DNA of 64,000 nt from NCBI RefSeq assembly GCF_005795905.1, contig NZ_VAWE01000001.1:4639001-4703000 (forward strand). Direction: 5' to 3'. The number at the start of each line of letters is the position of its first letter. Position 1 is the stretch's first letter. The notes under the pieces were generated by a model. The model ran no database searches. It saw nothing but the letters and a program-made list of their open reading frames with translations, and was not told where the DNA came from. The DNA is from Streptomyces marianii (GTDB taxonomy: Bacteria > Actinomycetota > Actinomycetes > Streptomycetales > Streptomycetaceae). The position numbers and the translations under genes were made by a program. Shown here one piece after another: positions 16,027 through 24,591 of the stretch.

Positions 16027-16995
16027 ATGACGGCCGGGAACAACGGCGCGAGCACGCCTGAGGACGACGATCCGTTCGGCTATCTGTACGCGGACGGGCA
16101 GCAGGCGGGCACCTCAACTCCCCGCCAGGGCGGCTACGGCTACCCCGGTCCGGCCGCCCAGCCCGGTGTGCCCAGGACGTCGTACAACCAGGTCAGAACG
16201 GTCGGCGAGCGCCAGTACGGGCAGCCGCAGGCCGGGCAGCAGTACGGCCAGGTCCCGCACCAGCAGCAGTACGGCCAGCAGCCCAGCCCCCAGTACGCGG
16301 CGCCGGAGACCTACCCCGGCGGCGCCCCGACCCGCCAGGCCCCGATGCCCTCGGACGGCGGAGGCGGCCGGAGCCGCGGGCCGAACACCAGGGGTCTGCT
16401 CATCGGCGCGGTCGCCGTCGTGGCCGTGGTGGTGATCGGTATCACCGCCGCGTTGATGACGAGCGGCGACGACAAGACCGAGAACCCGCAGGCGGGCCAG
16501 GACAACACCGCTCCCGCGGACGAGGTCGGCCCGAGCGACGACCCCGCGAAGGACGACGAGGAGAAGCCGGCCGAGCTGCCGAAGCAGGACGCGGCGACGC
16601 TGCGCCTCGGCCCGCCGGCGGCACTGGCGAAGGACATCAAGGGCGCAAAGGGAGCGGACGGCGCGTACGTGATGTTCAACGGCGCGGGCGGCTCGGCCAG
16701 CTGGTCGGTGGATGTTCCGGCCGATGGTGCGTACACGCTGTTCATCACCTACAGCGTGCCGGGCAAGGACGCCAAGACCTCGCTCACGATCAACGACGGC
16801 CAGGCCCGCTCGATCAACATGTCGAACTTCGCGAAGGCCAAGAAAGGCGACTGGGAGAAGGGCTGGACGCGCACCTACGCCTATGTCGACCTGAACAAGG
16901 GCTCCAACACGTTGAAGATCTCGTGCGAGCAGGGCGACCAGTGCGACGCCCTCCTCGACCAGGTCTGGCTGGAAGCCGGTCAGTCCAAGAGCTGA
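16027..16995 (+). CDS. Membrane-anchored protein with C-terminal CBM35-like domain
   Basis: 322 residues. The N-terminal cytoplasmic part of about 120 residues is Gln/Tyr/Pro/Gly-rich (repeats such as QYGQ, QQYGQ). One TM segment follows (LLIGAVAVVAVVVIGITAAL, about 122-142), then an acidic linker, then a beta-sandwich (YVMFNGAGGSASWSVDVPADGAYTLFITYSV ... DQCDALLDQVWLEAG) resembling CBM35-type carbohydrate-binding modules, displayed outside. The ligand is unknown. An AGGAGTGACCCAGGG ribosome site precedes the ATG. It lies 111 bp after cdgB on the same strand and may be co-transcribed. Confidence 0.8.
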   Translation: MTAGNNGASTPEDDDPFGYLYADGQQAGTSTPRQGGYGYPGPAAQPGVPRTSYNQVRTVGERQYGQPQAGQQYGQVPHQQQYGQQPSPQYAAPETYPGGAPTRQAPMPSDGGGGRSRGPNTRGLLIGAVAVVAVVVIGITAALMTSGDDKTENPQAGQDNTAPADEVGPSDDPAKDDEEKPAELPKQDAATLRLGPPAALAKDIKGAKGADGAYVMFNGAGGSASWSVDVPADGAYTLFITYSVPGKDAKTSLTINDGQARSINMSNFAKAKKGDWEKGWTRTYAYVDLNKGSNTLKISCEQGDQCDALLDQVWLEAGQSKS

Positions 16996-17099
16996 CCCGG
17001 TCACGGCGCCTCGGCCGGCACGCCGCCCCAGGTCGTCCTGGGACGGCGGAGCACGACCGTGGAAGGGTTCCGGACGAGCCGCGCGTCGCGGTCGGACCG

Positions 17100-17346
17100 G
17101 CTTGTCTGTCGCTGCGGGTGGTCCGCGAAGCACCGGGGACGGAGGCCGAGTTCAGCGACGACCACGTCGCCCCTGTCGGTGTTCGCGTTCGATGACCCGA
17201 TGTTGGTGACGCCGCACATCCGGAACCTGCTCGAGCACGAGTCACCCATGCCGCACCTTCGACGCCTCGGTGATGACGGCCTGTACGACCGGTTCGCCTC
17301 GCAGGTGGCGGCACTCTGGGAGACGGGCCGCCCAGTCTGGTCGTGA
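17100..17346 (+). pseudogene. C-terminal remnant of a regulator-like gene (frameshifted)
   Basis: One frame reads LRVVREAPGTEAEFSDDHVAPV and another continues VFAFDDPMLVTPHIRNLLEHESPMPHL, then RRLGDDGLYDRFASQVAALW and a stop at 17346. The two join sensibly if a frameshift near 17178 is corrected. The final block resembles the C-terminal region of some Streptomyces helix-turn-helix regulators, by memory only. No start or DNA-binding part is present. The rest of 16996-17580 shows no gene. Confidence 0.45.
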
Positions 17347-17580
17347 ATGCAGGAAAGCGCGCCCTTGCCCGACCGTGATGGCCAGTCAAGGGCGCGGTGT
17401 TCGTCAACATGCCTGCCCCCGGCCCCCGCCTGAGCGGCGAGCGGTAGATGCGACCTGTGACCGTCCCGCCGTTGGGGCGGTCGGGAGCATGGGCAAGGCC
17501 GAATCGAACCGATTCAACAAGCTCGGTCGTTCCCTGCCGAGCAGTTCACGTGAAGTTCGGGCGAGAGGCCGCACCTGACG

Positions 17581-18507
17581 TCACGCCGCCGGGGCGTGTT
17601 CCGTCACCGTGATCCGGGGGAGTAGGTCCTCGTAGGAGGCGCGGTCGAAGTCTCCGGCCGTGGGAGCGAGGACGGTGGCCGTGGCGAGCGCCACGGCGCG
17701 GACGAGGCGGTCCGGCCAGGGGAGGGCCTCGACGAGGCCCGAGAGCAGCCCGGCCACGGCCGAGTCGCCGGCGCCGGTGGGATTGCCGAGGACCTTCCCG
17801 GGCGGGGCGGCCTGCCAGATGCCCTCCGGGGTGGCGGCGAGGACACCGTCGGGGCCGAGGGAGGAGACCACCGCGCGGGCGCCGCGGCGGCGTGCGGCGT
17901 GCGTGGCGCGCAGCGGCTCGCGGGATCCGGTGAGCTGGGCCAGCTCGTGGGCGTTCGGCTTGACCAGGTCGGGGCGGGCCGCGATGCCGCGGCGCAGCGG
18001 TTCGCCGCTGGTGTCCAGCAGGGCCGGAACCCCGGCCGCTCGGGCCCGGCGGACCAGCTCGGCGTAGGCCCCGACGTGGATGCCCGGCGGGAGGCTGCCG
18101 CACAGCGCGACCGCTTCGGCCTTGCGCAGCAGCGAGTCGTACGTGGTGAGGAACGCGGCCCATTCCTCGGGCGTGACCGTCGGGCCCGGCTCGTTGAACT
18201 GGGTGGTGTCACCGGTTGCGGCGTCGACCACGGCGATCGTGCGCCGGGTGTTCCCGGCGACCGGCACGAGCGCGTCGCGCACGGGCAGCCCGGACAGTCG
18301 ATCGCGCAGGGTCTCGCCGTTGGGGCCGCCGGCGAAACCGGTGGCGACCGCCTCGTGGCCGAGCGCGGCCAGCACCCGGGCGACGTTCAGCCCCTTGCCG
18401 CCCGGGCGTTCGCCGACCTCGGAGACCCGGTGGGAGCTGTGCGGGACGAGGGAGGGGACGCGGTACGTCAGATCGAGGGCGGTGTTCAGCGTGACCGTGA
18501 GGATCAC
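17581..18507 (-). CDS. PfkB-family sugar-phosphate kinase (1-phosphofructokinase/tagatose-6-P kinase type)
   Basis: 308 residues from a GTG at 18507 behind AGGGGG. It starts MILTVTLNTALDLTYRV, contains GGKGLNVARVLAALGHE (sugar-binding PfkB signature 1), and ends with the second signature NPTGAGDSAVAGLLSGL, whose GAGD holds the catalytic Asp. The start and the VKPNAHELAQLTG block are typical of FruK/LacC-type kinases acting on phosphosugars. It lies 119 bp downstream of nagA on the same strand, so it may be the last gene of the nagK-nagA operon and handle an aminosugar- or tagatose-derived phosphate. The exact substrate is unknown. Confidence 0.87.
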   Translation of the reverse strand: MILTVTLNTALDLTYRVPSLVPHSSHRVSEVGERPGGKGLNVARVLAALGHEAVATGFAGGPNGETLRDRLSGLPVRDALVPVAGNTRRTIAVVDAATGDTTQFNEPGPTVTPEEWAAFLTTYDSLLRKAEAVALCGSLPPGIHVGAYAELVRRARAAGVPALLDTSGEPLRRGIAARPDLVKPNAHELAQLTGSREPLRATHAARRRGARAVVSSLGPDGVLAATPEGIWQAAPPGKVLGNPTGAGDSAVAGLLSGLVEALPWPDRLVRAVALATATVLAPTAGDFDRASYEDLLPRITVTEHAPAA

Positions 18508-18626
18508 CGTGACACCCCCTGAGCATGCGTGCGCCTTCGCCGGACGGGTCCTGATCATGCCAAAAACCGAGCGGTTGGCCCAGTCCCCCCGTAGGCCGAC
18601 CGCCTCGACCCGCCGTACTCCGGCCG

Positions 18627-19763
18627 TTATGGCTCGACCACCCATGCGCCCTTGCGCATCACGCCCTTGAGCATGAAGTCGGCGTCCAGCACGACGAGAT
18701 CGGCGTCCTTGCCGGGCTCGATCGACCCCACCCTGTCGTGGAGGCCCAGCAGCCGGGCCGGGTTCGCGGAGATCGCCTGGACGACGTCCTCGACGGGCAG
18801 CCCGTCGACGGTCGCGGCCCGGCGGAACGCGGTGTCGAGGGTGAGGGTGGAGCCGGCGATCGAGCCGCCCTCCACGAGCCGGGCGACGCCCTCCGTGACC
18901 TCGACCTCCAGCGGCCCGAGGTGGTAGACGCCGTCGCCGAAGCCCGCCGCGTCCATCGCGTCCGTGATGAACGCGACCCGCGCGGCGCCCGCGCGGTGGA
19001 AGGCCAGCTCCAGGGCCGCCGGGTGCAGATGCGTTCCGTCGTTGATCAGCTCGACGGTGACCCGCTCGTCCTCCAGCAGCGCGGCGATCGGCCCGGGGGC
19101 CCGGTGGCCGAGGGCGGGCATGGCGTTGAAGAGGTGGGTGGCGACCGTGGCGCCCGCGTCGATCGCCGCGACGGTCTGCTCGTAGGTGGCGTCGGTGTGC
19201 CCGACCGCGGCGATCACGCCGTGCTCGGCGAGGAGCCTTACGGACTCGATCCCGCCGGGCAGCTCGGTGGCGAGGGTCACCATCCGCGCGGTTCCGCGGG
19301 CGGCGTCGAGCAGCTTGCGCACTTCCGCCGGGTCGGGGTCGCGCAGCAGTTCCCCGCTGTGGGCGCCCTTGCGGCAGGGCGAGATGAACGGGCCCTCGAA
19401 GTGGATGCCGGCCAGGTCGCCCTGCTCCACCAGCTCCGAGAGGAATCCGGCGCGGCGGGTCAGGAAGTCCATGTCGCCGGTCACGGTGGAGGCGACCGTC
19501 GTGGTGGTGCCGTGCTCGTGGTGGGTGCGTACGCCGGTGAGCACGTCCTCGGCCGACCCGGAGGTGAAGGAGGCTCCTCCGCCGCCGTGGTTGTGCATGT
19601 CCACGAAGCCGGGCACCAGCCAGTGTCCGGACAGGTCGACGCAGGGGGCGTCGGCGGGGGCGTGCCCGGCGATCCGGGTCCCCTCGACGGTCACCCGCCC
19701 GTTCTCGACGACCCCGGTGGGCAGCACCACCCGGGCGCCTGTGAGAACCATCCGGTCGGCCAT
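18627..19763 (-). CDS. nagA: N-acetylglucosamine-6-phosphate deacetylase
   Basis: 378 residues. NagA removes the acetyl group from GlcNAc-6-P to feed glycolysis and wall synthesis; GlcN-6-P is also the effector of DasR. Visible motifs are the amidohydrolase metal site VPGFVDMHNHGGGG, the metal-ligand Glu in IHFEGPFISPCRKGAH, GHTDATYEQT and THLFNAMPALGHR (His ligands and substrate contacts), and the catalytic Asp in AFITDAMDAAG. The ATG overlaps the stop of the upstream kinase gene (ATGA-type, 19761-19765), so the pair is coupled. Confidence 0.95.
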   Translation of the reverse strand: MADRMVLTGARVVLPTGVVENGRVTVEGTRIAGHAPADAPCVDLSGHWLVPGFVDMHNHGGGGASFTSGSAEDVLTGVRTHHEHGTTTTVASTVTGDMDFLTRRAGFLSELVEQGDLAGIHFEGPFISPCRKGAHSGELLRDPDPAEVRKLLDAARGTARMVTLATELPGGIESVRLLAEHGVIAAVGHTDATYEQTVAAIDAGATVATHLFNAMPALGHRAPGPIAALLEDERVTVELINDGTHLHPAALELAFHRAGAARVAFITDAMDAAGFGDGVYHLGPLEVEVTEGVARLVEGGSIAGSTLTLDTAFRRAATVDGLPVEDVVQAISANPARLLGLHDRVGSIEPGKDADLVVLDADFMLKGVMRKGAWVVEP

Positions 19764-20713
19764 CAGCCGGTTACCTCCGTGGTGAGTGTGTCGGACGTGT
19801 CGAGCAGGTCCCAGGCGAGGAGCCCGGCGCCGAGGCAGCCGGCGGTGTCGCCGAGAGCCGCCGGGACGATCGTGGGCGGCTTCTGGAAGGTGACGCGTGC
19901 CTCCACCGCGGCCCGCAGCGGTGTGAACAAGGTTTCTCCTGCCTCCGCCAGCCCGCCACCGATGATCAGCGTCCGGGGGTCCAGCAGGGTGAGGGCGGTG
20001 ACCAGCCCGTCGGCGAGGGCGTCGACCGCCCGCTGCCACACGTGCGCGGCGGTCCCGTCCCCGGAGGCGACGGCCTTGGCGCAGTCGGCCGCGTCGGCCT
20101 CCGGGTCGCCGCTCGCGGCCGCCCACGCGCGGGACACGGCGGAGGCGGAGGCGAGGGTCTCCAGACAGCCGCGCTGTCCGCAGCCGCACTCCGGGCCGCC
20201 GGGCCGTACGACGATGTGGCCGATCTCGCCGGCGCAGCCGTGTGCGCCCTCCTCGATCGTGCCGCCGATGCCGATGGCCCCGGCGATGCCCGTGCCGAGC
20301 GGGACGAACAGGAAGCGGTCCGTGCCGCGGCCCGCCCCGATGCGGCCCTCCGCGAGACCGCCGGTGCGGACGTCGTGGCCGAGGGCGACGGGCACCCCGC
20401 CGAGCCGTTCGCGGAGCAGTGCGCGCAGCGGGACGTCGCGCCAGCCGAGGTTGGCCGCGTAGACGGCGACGCCGTGCGCGGTGTCGACGATGCCGGGCAC
20501 CGCGACACCGGCTGCCACGGCGCTCCGGCCGTACCGTTCCTCGCCGTGGGCGCGCAGCTCCGCCGCGAAGCCGAGGACGGCCTCGACGACGGCTTCGGGC
20601 CCGCGCTCCCTGCCGGTCGCCCGGCGTGCCTCGTACAGCAGCGTGCCGTCCGCCCCGACGAGGGCGGCCTTCATCCCGGTGCCGCCCACATCGAGGGCGA
20701 TGACGTGTCTCAC
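19763..20713 (-). CDS. nagK: ROK-family sugar kinase, probable N-acetylglucosamine kinase
   Basis: 316 residues. The N-terminal phosphate loop is ALDVGGTGMKAALV. The catalytic Asp is in VALGHDVRTGGLAEGRIGAG, followed by the ROK signature with zinc site GHIVVRPGGPECGCGQRGCLE. Operon position immediately before nagA and two dre-like boxes upstream argue for GlcNAc as substrate over glucose. In S. coelicolor the orthologous position is NagK (recalled, not aligned). DasR with GlcN-6-P as inducer is the expected regulator. Confidence 0.88.
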   Translation of the reverse strand: MRHVIALDVGGTGMKAALVGADGTLLYEARRATGRERGPEAVVEAVLGFAAELRAHGEERYGRSAVAAGVAVPGIVDTAHGVAVYAANLGWRDVPLRALLRERLGGVPVALGHDVRTGGLAEGRIGAGRGTDRFLFVPLGTGIAGAIGIGGTIEEGAHGCAGEIGHIVVRPGGPECGCGQRGCLETLASASAVSRAWAAASGDPEADAADCAKAVASGDGTAAHVWQRAVDALADGLVTALTLLDPRTLIIGGGLAEAGETLFTPLRAAVEARVTFQKPPTIVPAALGDTAGCLGAGLLAWDLLDTSDTLTTEVTG

Positions 20714-20740
20714 GGGTACAGTCTCGCGCGCCGGACCAGA

Positions 20741-20756
20741 AAAGGTCTAGTCCACT
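20741..20756. promoter_or_regulatory. dre (DasR) box 1 upstream of nagK-nagA
   Basis: Read on the minus strand, AGTGGACTAGACCTTT matches the DasR-responsive element ACTGGTCTAGACCAGT at its TGG-CTAGACC core. It lies 28 bp before the nagK start, where a bound repressor would block transcription. Confidence 0.75.
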
Positions 20757-20817
20757 ACTCGGATTGTTGCGCGCGTATACAAAGTGGTGACCGGTCCCGT
20801 TTCGCGATCGCCCGCAC

Positions 20818-20833
20818 TGTGGTGTAGACCTCT
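20818..20833. promoter_or_regulatory. dre (DasR) box 2 in the nagK / DUF3263 intergenic region
   Basis: TGTGGTGTAGACCTCT matches the dre core TGGTCTAGACC except for one base. It is 77 bp further upstream than box 1 in the 365-bp gap 20714-21078, so DasR may bind cooperatively or also affect the divergent DUF3263/otsB genes. No other gene is seen in this gap. Confidence 0.6.
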
Positions 20834-21078
20834 GCCTTTAATGATCAAGAGCAACAAGGTGGGGAACAGGGAAACCGGATCGGGATGGTCCCGATGCCCG
20901 GTGCGGACGGGGCTTGAGGAACGGGCCCGGTCTCCGATCCGGGCAGGCCCCGGGCGGGGCACGTGCCGCGTCGCGCCCCCGCCGGCGCCGGGGGTGCGCC
21001 CGGCGCGTAGAGGTCTGGCCGGAATCACCCGTTCGCCGAGCGCACTGCGCTGTCCGGGGGGACGGTTATGTTGCTGAT

Positions 21079-21318
21079 ATGACCGACGACCTCGACGACC
21101 TCCCCGCGCGAGACCGCGCCGTGCTCGCCTTCGAGCGGGCGTCGTGGGCCGGGCCCGGCGCCAAGGAGCGGGCGATACGGGAAGAGCTCGGTATCTCCCC
21201 CACCCGCTACTACCAGTTCCTCAACGCCCTTCTGGACGATCCGCGCGCCCTCGCCCACGACCCCGTGACGGTGAACCGTCTGCGGCGGGTCCGGGAAGCG
21301 CAGAGGGCGCGGCGGTGA
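21079..21318 (+). CDS. DUF3263 small protein with HTH-like fold
   Basis: 79 residues: MTDDLDDLPARDRAVLAFERASWAG, then KERAIREELGISPTRYYQFLNALLDDP and RLRRVREAQRARR. This is the typical actinobacterial DUF3263 pattern, whose IREELGISPTRYYQ segment looks like a helix-turn-helix and suggests nucleic-acid binding. It lies 61 bp before otsB on the same strand; in many actinobacteria the two are neighbours. Function unknown. Confidence 0.85.
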   Translation: MTDDLDDLPARDRAVLAFERASWAGPGAKERAIREELGISPTRYYQFLNALLDDPRALAHDPVTVNRLRRVREAQRARR

Positions 21319-21379
21319 CGCGCCGGGGAGATCGCCGCGCGCCGTAGCTGAGCGGGGGTCGCGTCGATAGGGTCGGACC

Positions 21380-22231
21380 ATGGGCAGCTACTCCGACGCA
21401 CTGCCGGAACCGACCACAGCCGCCGGCCGTGAGGGGCTCGCCGCGGTCCTCGAACGGCCCTCGGAGAGCGTGGTCGCACTGGACTTCGACGGGACGCTGG
21501 CGGAGATCGTCCCGGATCCCGAGCAGGCGAGGGCTCATCCCTCGACGGTGCCCGCGCTGGCGCGACTCGCGCCGCTGGTGAGGTCGGTCGTCGTGGTGAC
21601 CGGCCGGCCGGCCGGGGTCGCCGTACGGTACGGCGGGTTCGCCGGCGTCGAGGGTCTGGAACACCTCGTCGTCCTGGGGCACTACGGTGCCGAGCGGTGG
21701 GACGCCGTCAGCGGCACCGTGCACGCCCAGCCCGAGCACCCGGGCGTCGCCGCGGTACGGGCCGGGCTGCCCGGCCTCCTCGACTCGATGGGGGTGTGGC
21801 AGGGAACCTGGATCGAGGAGAAGGGCCGCGCGGTCGCCGTGCACACCCGCCGCGCCGACGACCCGCAGGCCGCCTTCGAGGCGCTGCGCGAGCCGATCGC
21901 CGATCTCGCCGCGCGTCACGGACTGATCGTCGAACCGGGCCGCCTCGTCCTCGAAGTACGCCCGCCGGGCGTCGACAAGGGCATCGCGCTCGCCGAGTAC
22001 GTCCGCGAGGTGAACGCCTCCGCGGTCGTCTACGCCGGCGACGACCTCGGTGATCTGGCCGCCTACGCGGCCGTGGAGAAGCTCCGTTCGGACGGAGTGC
22101 CCGGACTGCTCCTCTGCAGCGGCGGCGAGGTCCCCGAACTCGCCGAGCGCGCCGACCTCCCGCTGCCGGGTCCCGCCGCCGTCGTCGCGTTCCTCGCCGC
22201 CCTGGCGGACCGCATCGAGCAGCGCGCCTAG
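21380..22231 (+). CDS. otsB: Trehalose-6-phosphate phosphatase
   Basis: 283 residues, HAD superfamily. The nucleophile motif is D35-F-D37-G-T in VVALDFDGTLAEIVPDP, motif II is VVVTGRP, a Lys is in the PGVDKGIALAEYV segment, and the C-terminal acidic motif is VVYAGDDLGDLAAY. It dephosphorylates trehalose-6-P to trehalose, the main spore and stress sugar of Streptomyces. It is convergent with otsA, unlike the usual otsBA operon. Its TAG stop lies exactly in the CTAG at the left end of a MITE. Confidence 0.93.
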   Translation: MGSYSDALPEPTTAAGREGLAAVLERPSESVVALDFDGTLAEIVPDPEQARAHPSTVPALARLAPLVRSVVVVTGRPAGVAVRYGGFAGVEGLEHLVVLGHYGAERWDAVSGTVHAQPEHPGVAAVRAGLPGLLDSMGVWQGTWIEEKGRAVAVHTRRADDPQAAFEALREPIADLAARHGLIVEPGRLVLEVRPPGVDKGIALAEYVREVNASAVVYAGDDLGDLAAYAAVEKLRSDGVPGLLLCSGGEVPELAERADLPLPGPAAVVAFLAALADRIEQRA

Positions 22232-22392
22232 TGCCGCATCAGGCGACGTTCGCCCCGTCGCGGCGCCCGGCACGGCGACTCGCGGCGTTGCCGGATCAAC
22301 CGAGTAGGCCCACCACGAGGTCGATCCGGCGCCTTGCGATTTACCGCACCGGACGCCGCTCCTTGACGGGCAAACCCTGCCTGGCGCGGCAC
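22231..22392. mobile_element. MITE copy A (about 162 bp) between otsB and otsA
   Basis: The ends are imperfect inverted repeats, GTGCCGCATCAGGC at 22231 and GCCTGGCGCGGCAC at 22379-22392. There is no coding capacity. The whole body recurs, nearly identical and inverted, at 50143-50400. The left flank is CTAG (22228-22231), which includes the otsB stop codon; the right CTAG is lost. A non-autonomous element mobilised by an IS5-like transposase (YTAR targets) is the likely origin. The remaining 22393-22557 is GC-rich and featureless. Confidence 0.8.
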
Positions 22393-22557
22393 CCGGTCGC
22401 ATGCCCGTGCGGACGGAGTCCGGCGCGGGCCCGGTCGGGCTCGTGAGGCGGGGCGGAGCCCGGAACGCGCACGGGCGTGTGGTGCCCGGTACACGCAGGG
22501 CGGTGCGCGTGCGGGAGCGTCGCGCGCCGCCGGGAGGCCGGGCGCACCCGCCCCGTG

Positions 22558-24063
22558 TCAGTCCGCCTCCGTGACGCCCTCGTCCAGCGCCTCCAGCGCG
22601 TGCAGCTGGTCCAGGAACCACTGCTGCGGTGGCAGCGCGGTCGCGGCCGCGGCCAGGCGCTTGCTGCGCTCCGCACGTTCGGCGTCCGGCATGGACAGCG
22701 CCCGGTGGAGCGCGTCGGCCGTGCCCGTCACGTCGTACGGGTTCACCACCAGCGCGTCGTCGCCGAGTTCCGCGTACGCGCCCGCCTCGCGCGACAGCAC
22801 CAGCGTGCAGCCGGCCTCGGAGACGACGGGGATCTCCTTGGCGACGAGGTTCATCCCGTCGCGGATGGGGTTCACGAGGGCGACGTCCGCCATCCGGTAC
22901 GCCGCCAGCGAGCGGGCGAAGTCGTCCTTGACGTGCAGGAGCACCGGGGTCCAGCCGGGTGTCCCGTACCGGGCGTTGATCTCCTCCGCGACCCGGGAGA
23001 CCTCGGCCGTGTAGTCGCGGTACACGGCCAGGTCCTGGCGCGAGGGATAGGCGAAGGCGATGTGCACGACCCGCTCGCGCCATTCCGGTTGCTCGTCCAG
23101 CAGGGTGCGGTACGCGAGCAGTCCGCGCACGATGTTCTTGGACAGCTCGGTCCGGTCCACGCGCACGATCGTCTTCCGGCGGCCCGGTCCGCGCTCGTCG
23201 CCGCCGATCTGCTCGCGCAGCGCGGCCATGCGCTCGTCCACGTCCGGCCTGCGCGAACGCTCCCGCAGAAAGTCCGCGTCTGCGCCCAGGCCGTGCACCC
23301 CGAGCTCGGTCCGCCGCCGGCGGTGCCCCCGCAGCCGGTACTCGAGGCTGGGCGGCCCGTCCTTCGGCCAGTGCGGGTCCACGTCGTGGTCGGCCAGGAC
23401 CCGGAGGCAGCAGTCCTGGAAGGCGCCGAGCCACCGCTGGGTCAGGAAGCCCAGCCGGTTCGCCCCGAGCATCCCGAGGAGCAACTGCTCGGCGATGTCG
23501 TCCGGGAGCATCCGGAAGTACTCCGGCGGGGCCCACGGAGTGTGCGAGAAGTGGCCGATGCGCAGATCGGGCCGCAGGTCCCGGAGCATGCCCGGTACCA
23601 GGGCGAGGTGGTAGTCCTGCACCAGTACGGCCGCGTCCGGGGCGGCCGACTCGGCCAGGGCCTGCGCGAAGGCCTGGTTGTACGCCTCGTACGCCACCCA
23701 CTGGCGCCGGAACTCGGCGTCGAAGACGGGCTCCAGCGGTGTCTGGTACAGCATGTGGTGGACAAACCACAGGACCGAGTTCGCGATGCCGTTGTACGCG
23801 TCGGCGTGTACGGCGGCGTCGATGTCCAGCATCCGCACGCCCGGTTCGCCGATCCCGCGCCGCACCGCCTCGCGGTCCCCGTCGCCGAGTGCGGAGCACA
23901 CCCACAGGGCGTCCGCCTCGGGGCCGATGGCCGACAGCCCGGACACCAGTCCGCCGCCGCCGCGCCGTGCGTCGAGCGTGCCGTCCTCCCGGAAGGCGTA
24001 GGTGACGGGGCCCCGGTTGGAGGCGACGAGAACTCGTGCGGCGTGCCCGTGCTCAGAGACCAT
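22558..24063 (-). CDS. otsA: Alpha,alpha-trehalose-phosphate synthase (UDP/GDP-sugar glucosyltransferase, GT20)
   Basis: 501 residues. It starts with the nucleotide-sugar loop VLVASNRGPVTYAF and contains the G6P-binding NSVLWFVHHMLY block, VQDYHLALVPGMLR with the catalytic base region, GHFSHTPWAPPEYFRMLP, KTIVRVDRTELSKNI (donor-phosphate Arg/Lys) and VNPIRDGMNLVAKE (ribose/donor acidic residues). An Arg-rich insert (RRRRTELGVHGLGADADFLRERS) is slightly longer than in E. coli OtsA. With OtsB it forms trehalose from glucose-6-P. The gene faces otsB; their 3' ends are separated by a MITE. Confidence 0.94.
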   Translation of the reverse strand: MVSEHGHAARVLVASNRGPVTYAFREDGTLDARRGGGGLVSGLSAIGPEADALWVCSALGDGDREAVRRGIGEPGVRMLDIDAAVHADAYNGIANSVLWFVHHMLYQTPLEPVFDAEFRRQWVAYEAYNQAFAQALAESAAPDAAVLVQDYHLALVPGMLRDLRPDLRIGHFSHTPWAPPEYFRMLPDDIAEQLLLGMLGANRLGFLTQRWLGAFQDCCLRVLADHDVDPHWPKDGPPSLEYRLRGHRRRRTELGVHGLGADADFLRERSRRPDVDERMAALREQIGGDERGPGRRKTIVRVDRTELSKNIVRGLLAYRTLLDEQPEWRERVVHIAFAYPSRQDLAVYRDYTAEVSRVAEEINARYGTPGWTPVLLHVKDDFARSLAAYRMADVALVNPIRDGMNLVAKEIPVVSEAGCTLVLSREAGAYAELGDDALVVNPYDVTGTADALHRALSMPDAERAERSKRLAAAATALPPQQWFLDQLHALEALDEGVTEAD

Positions 24064-24197
24064 GTCGCGAAACCTAGCCCTTCCTGGAACCGCTCAAACG
24101 TACGGCGGACTCCGTGGCCGGAGACCGCCGGAGATCGTCGGAGACCTGCCCACGATCGTTGGAGGCGCAGCCGGTGACCGGCTGCGCGCCGACCCGG

Positions 24198-24376
24198 GCG
24201 ATCGCTGGGGACGGGGCTCGGGACAGGTGCCGTTCGGTCCACGACATGTGCCGTCCGGTCCGGCCGATCGCTGGGGACGGGGCTCGGGACAGGTGCCGTC
24301 CGGTCCACGACATGTGCCGTCCGGTTCGGGCGATCGCTGGGGACGGGGCTCGGGACAGGTGCCGTCCGGTCCGGTC
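24198..24376. repeat. 66-bp tandem repeat upstream of otsA
   Basis: Units beginning CGATCGCTGGGGACGGGG start at 24198, 24264 and 24330, an exact 66-bp period; the third is partial. Copies differ by only a few bases. Hairpin-like GCGCAGCCGGTGACCGGCTGC precedes the array (24163-24188), and a similar copy (GCCGGTGACCGGCTGCGCGC) recurs at about 24503. The 24064-24591 gap has no convincing gene; codon use of the frames through it is artefactual. Confidence 0.85.
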
Positions 24377-24591
24377 ACTCGCCGGGCCCGGACCTGCCGC
24401 CCGGCCGGGACCGTCGAGTGCGGGCGGGCCGCCGGCCCGGACCGCGCCCTCCCGGACGACGGCTTCGGGCCGTCGCCCGCCGGCCCGGGCCCGTCGCCCC
24501 GGCCGGTGACCGGCTGCGCGCCGCCCCGGACCGCGCGCCCGGTCGCGTGCCGTCCTCCGACGAGGGCCCAAGAACGGTGGCGCGTACCTGA

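Noticed and set aside
17480..17530. Minus-strand tRNA suggested by a GAATCGGTTCGATTC arm
   Set aside because: No acceptor, D-arm or anticodon arm can be built around it.
21221..23905. 894-codon minus-strand frame across otsB and otsA
   Set aside because: Arg/Gly/Pro-rich shadow frame that would overlap two clearly conserved enzymes.
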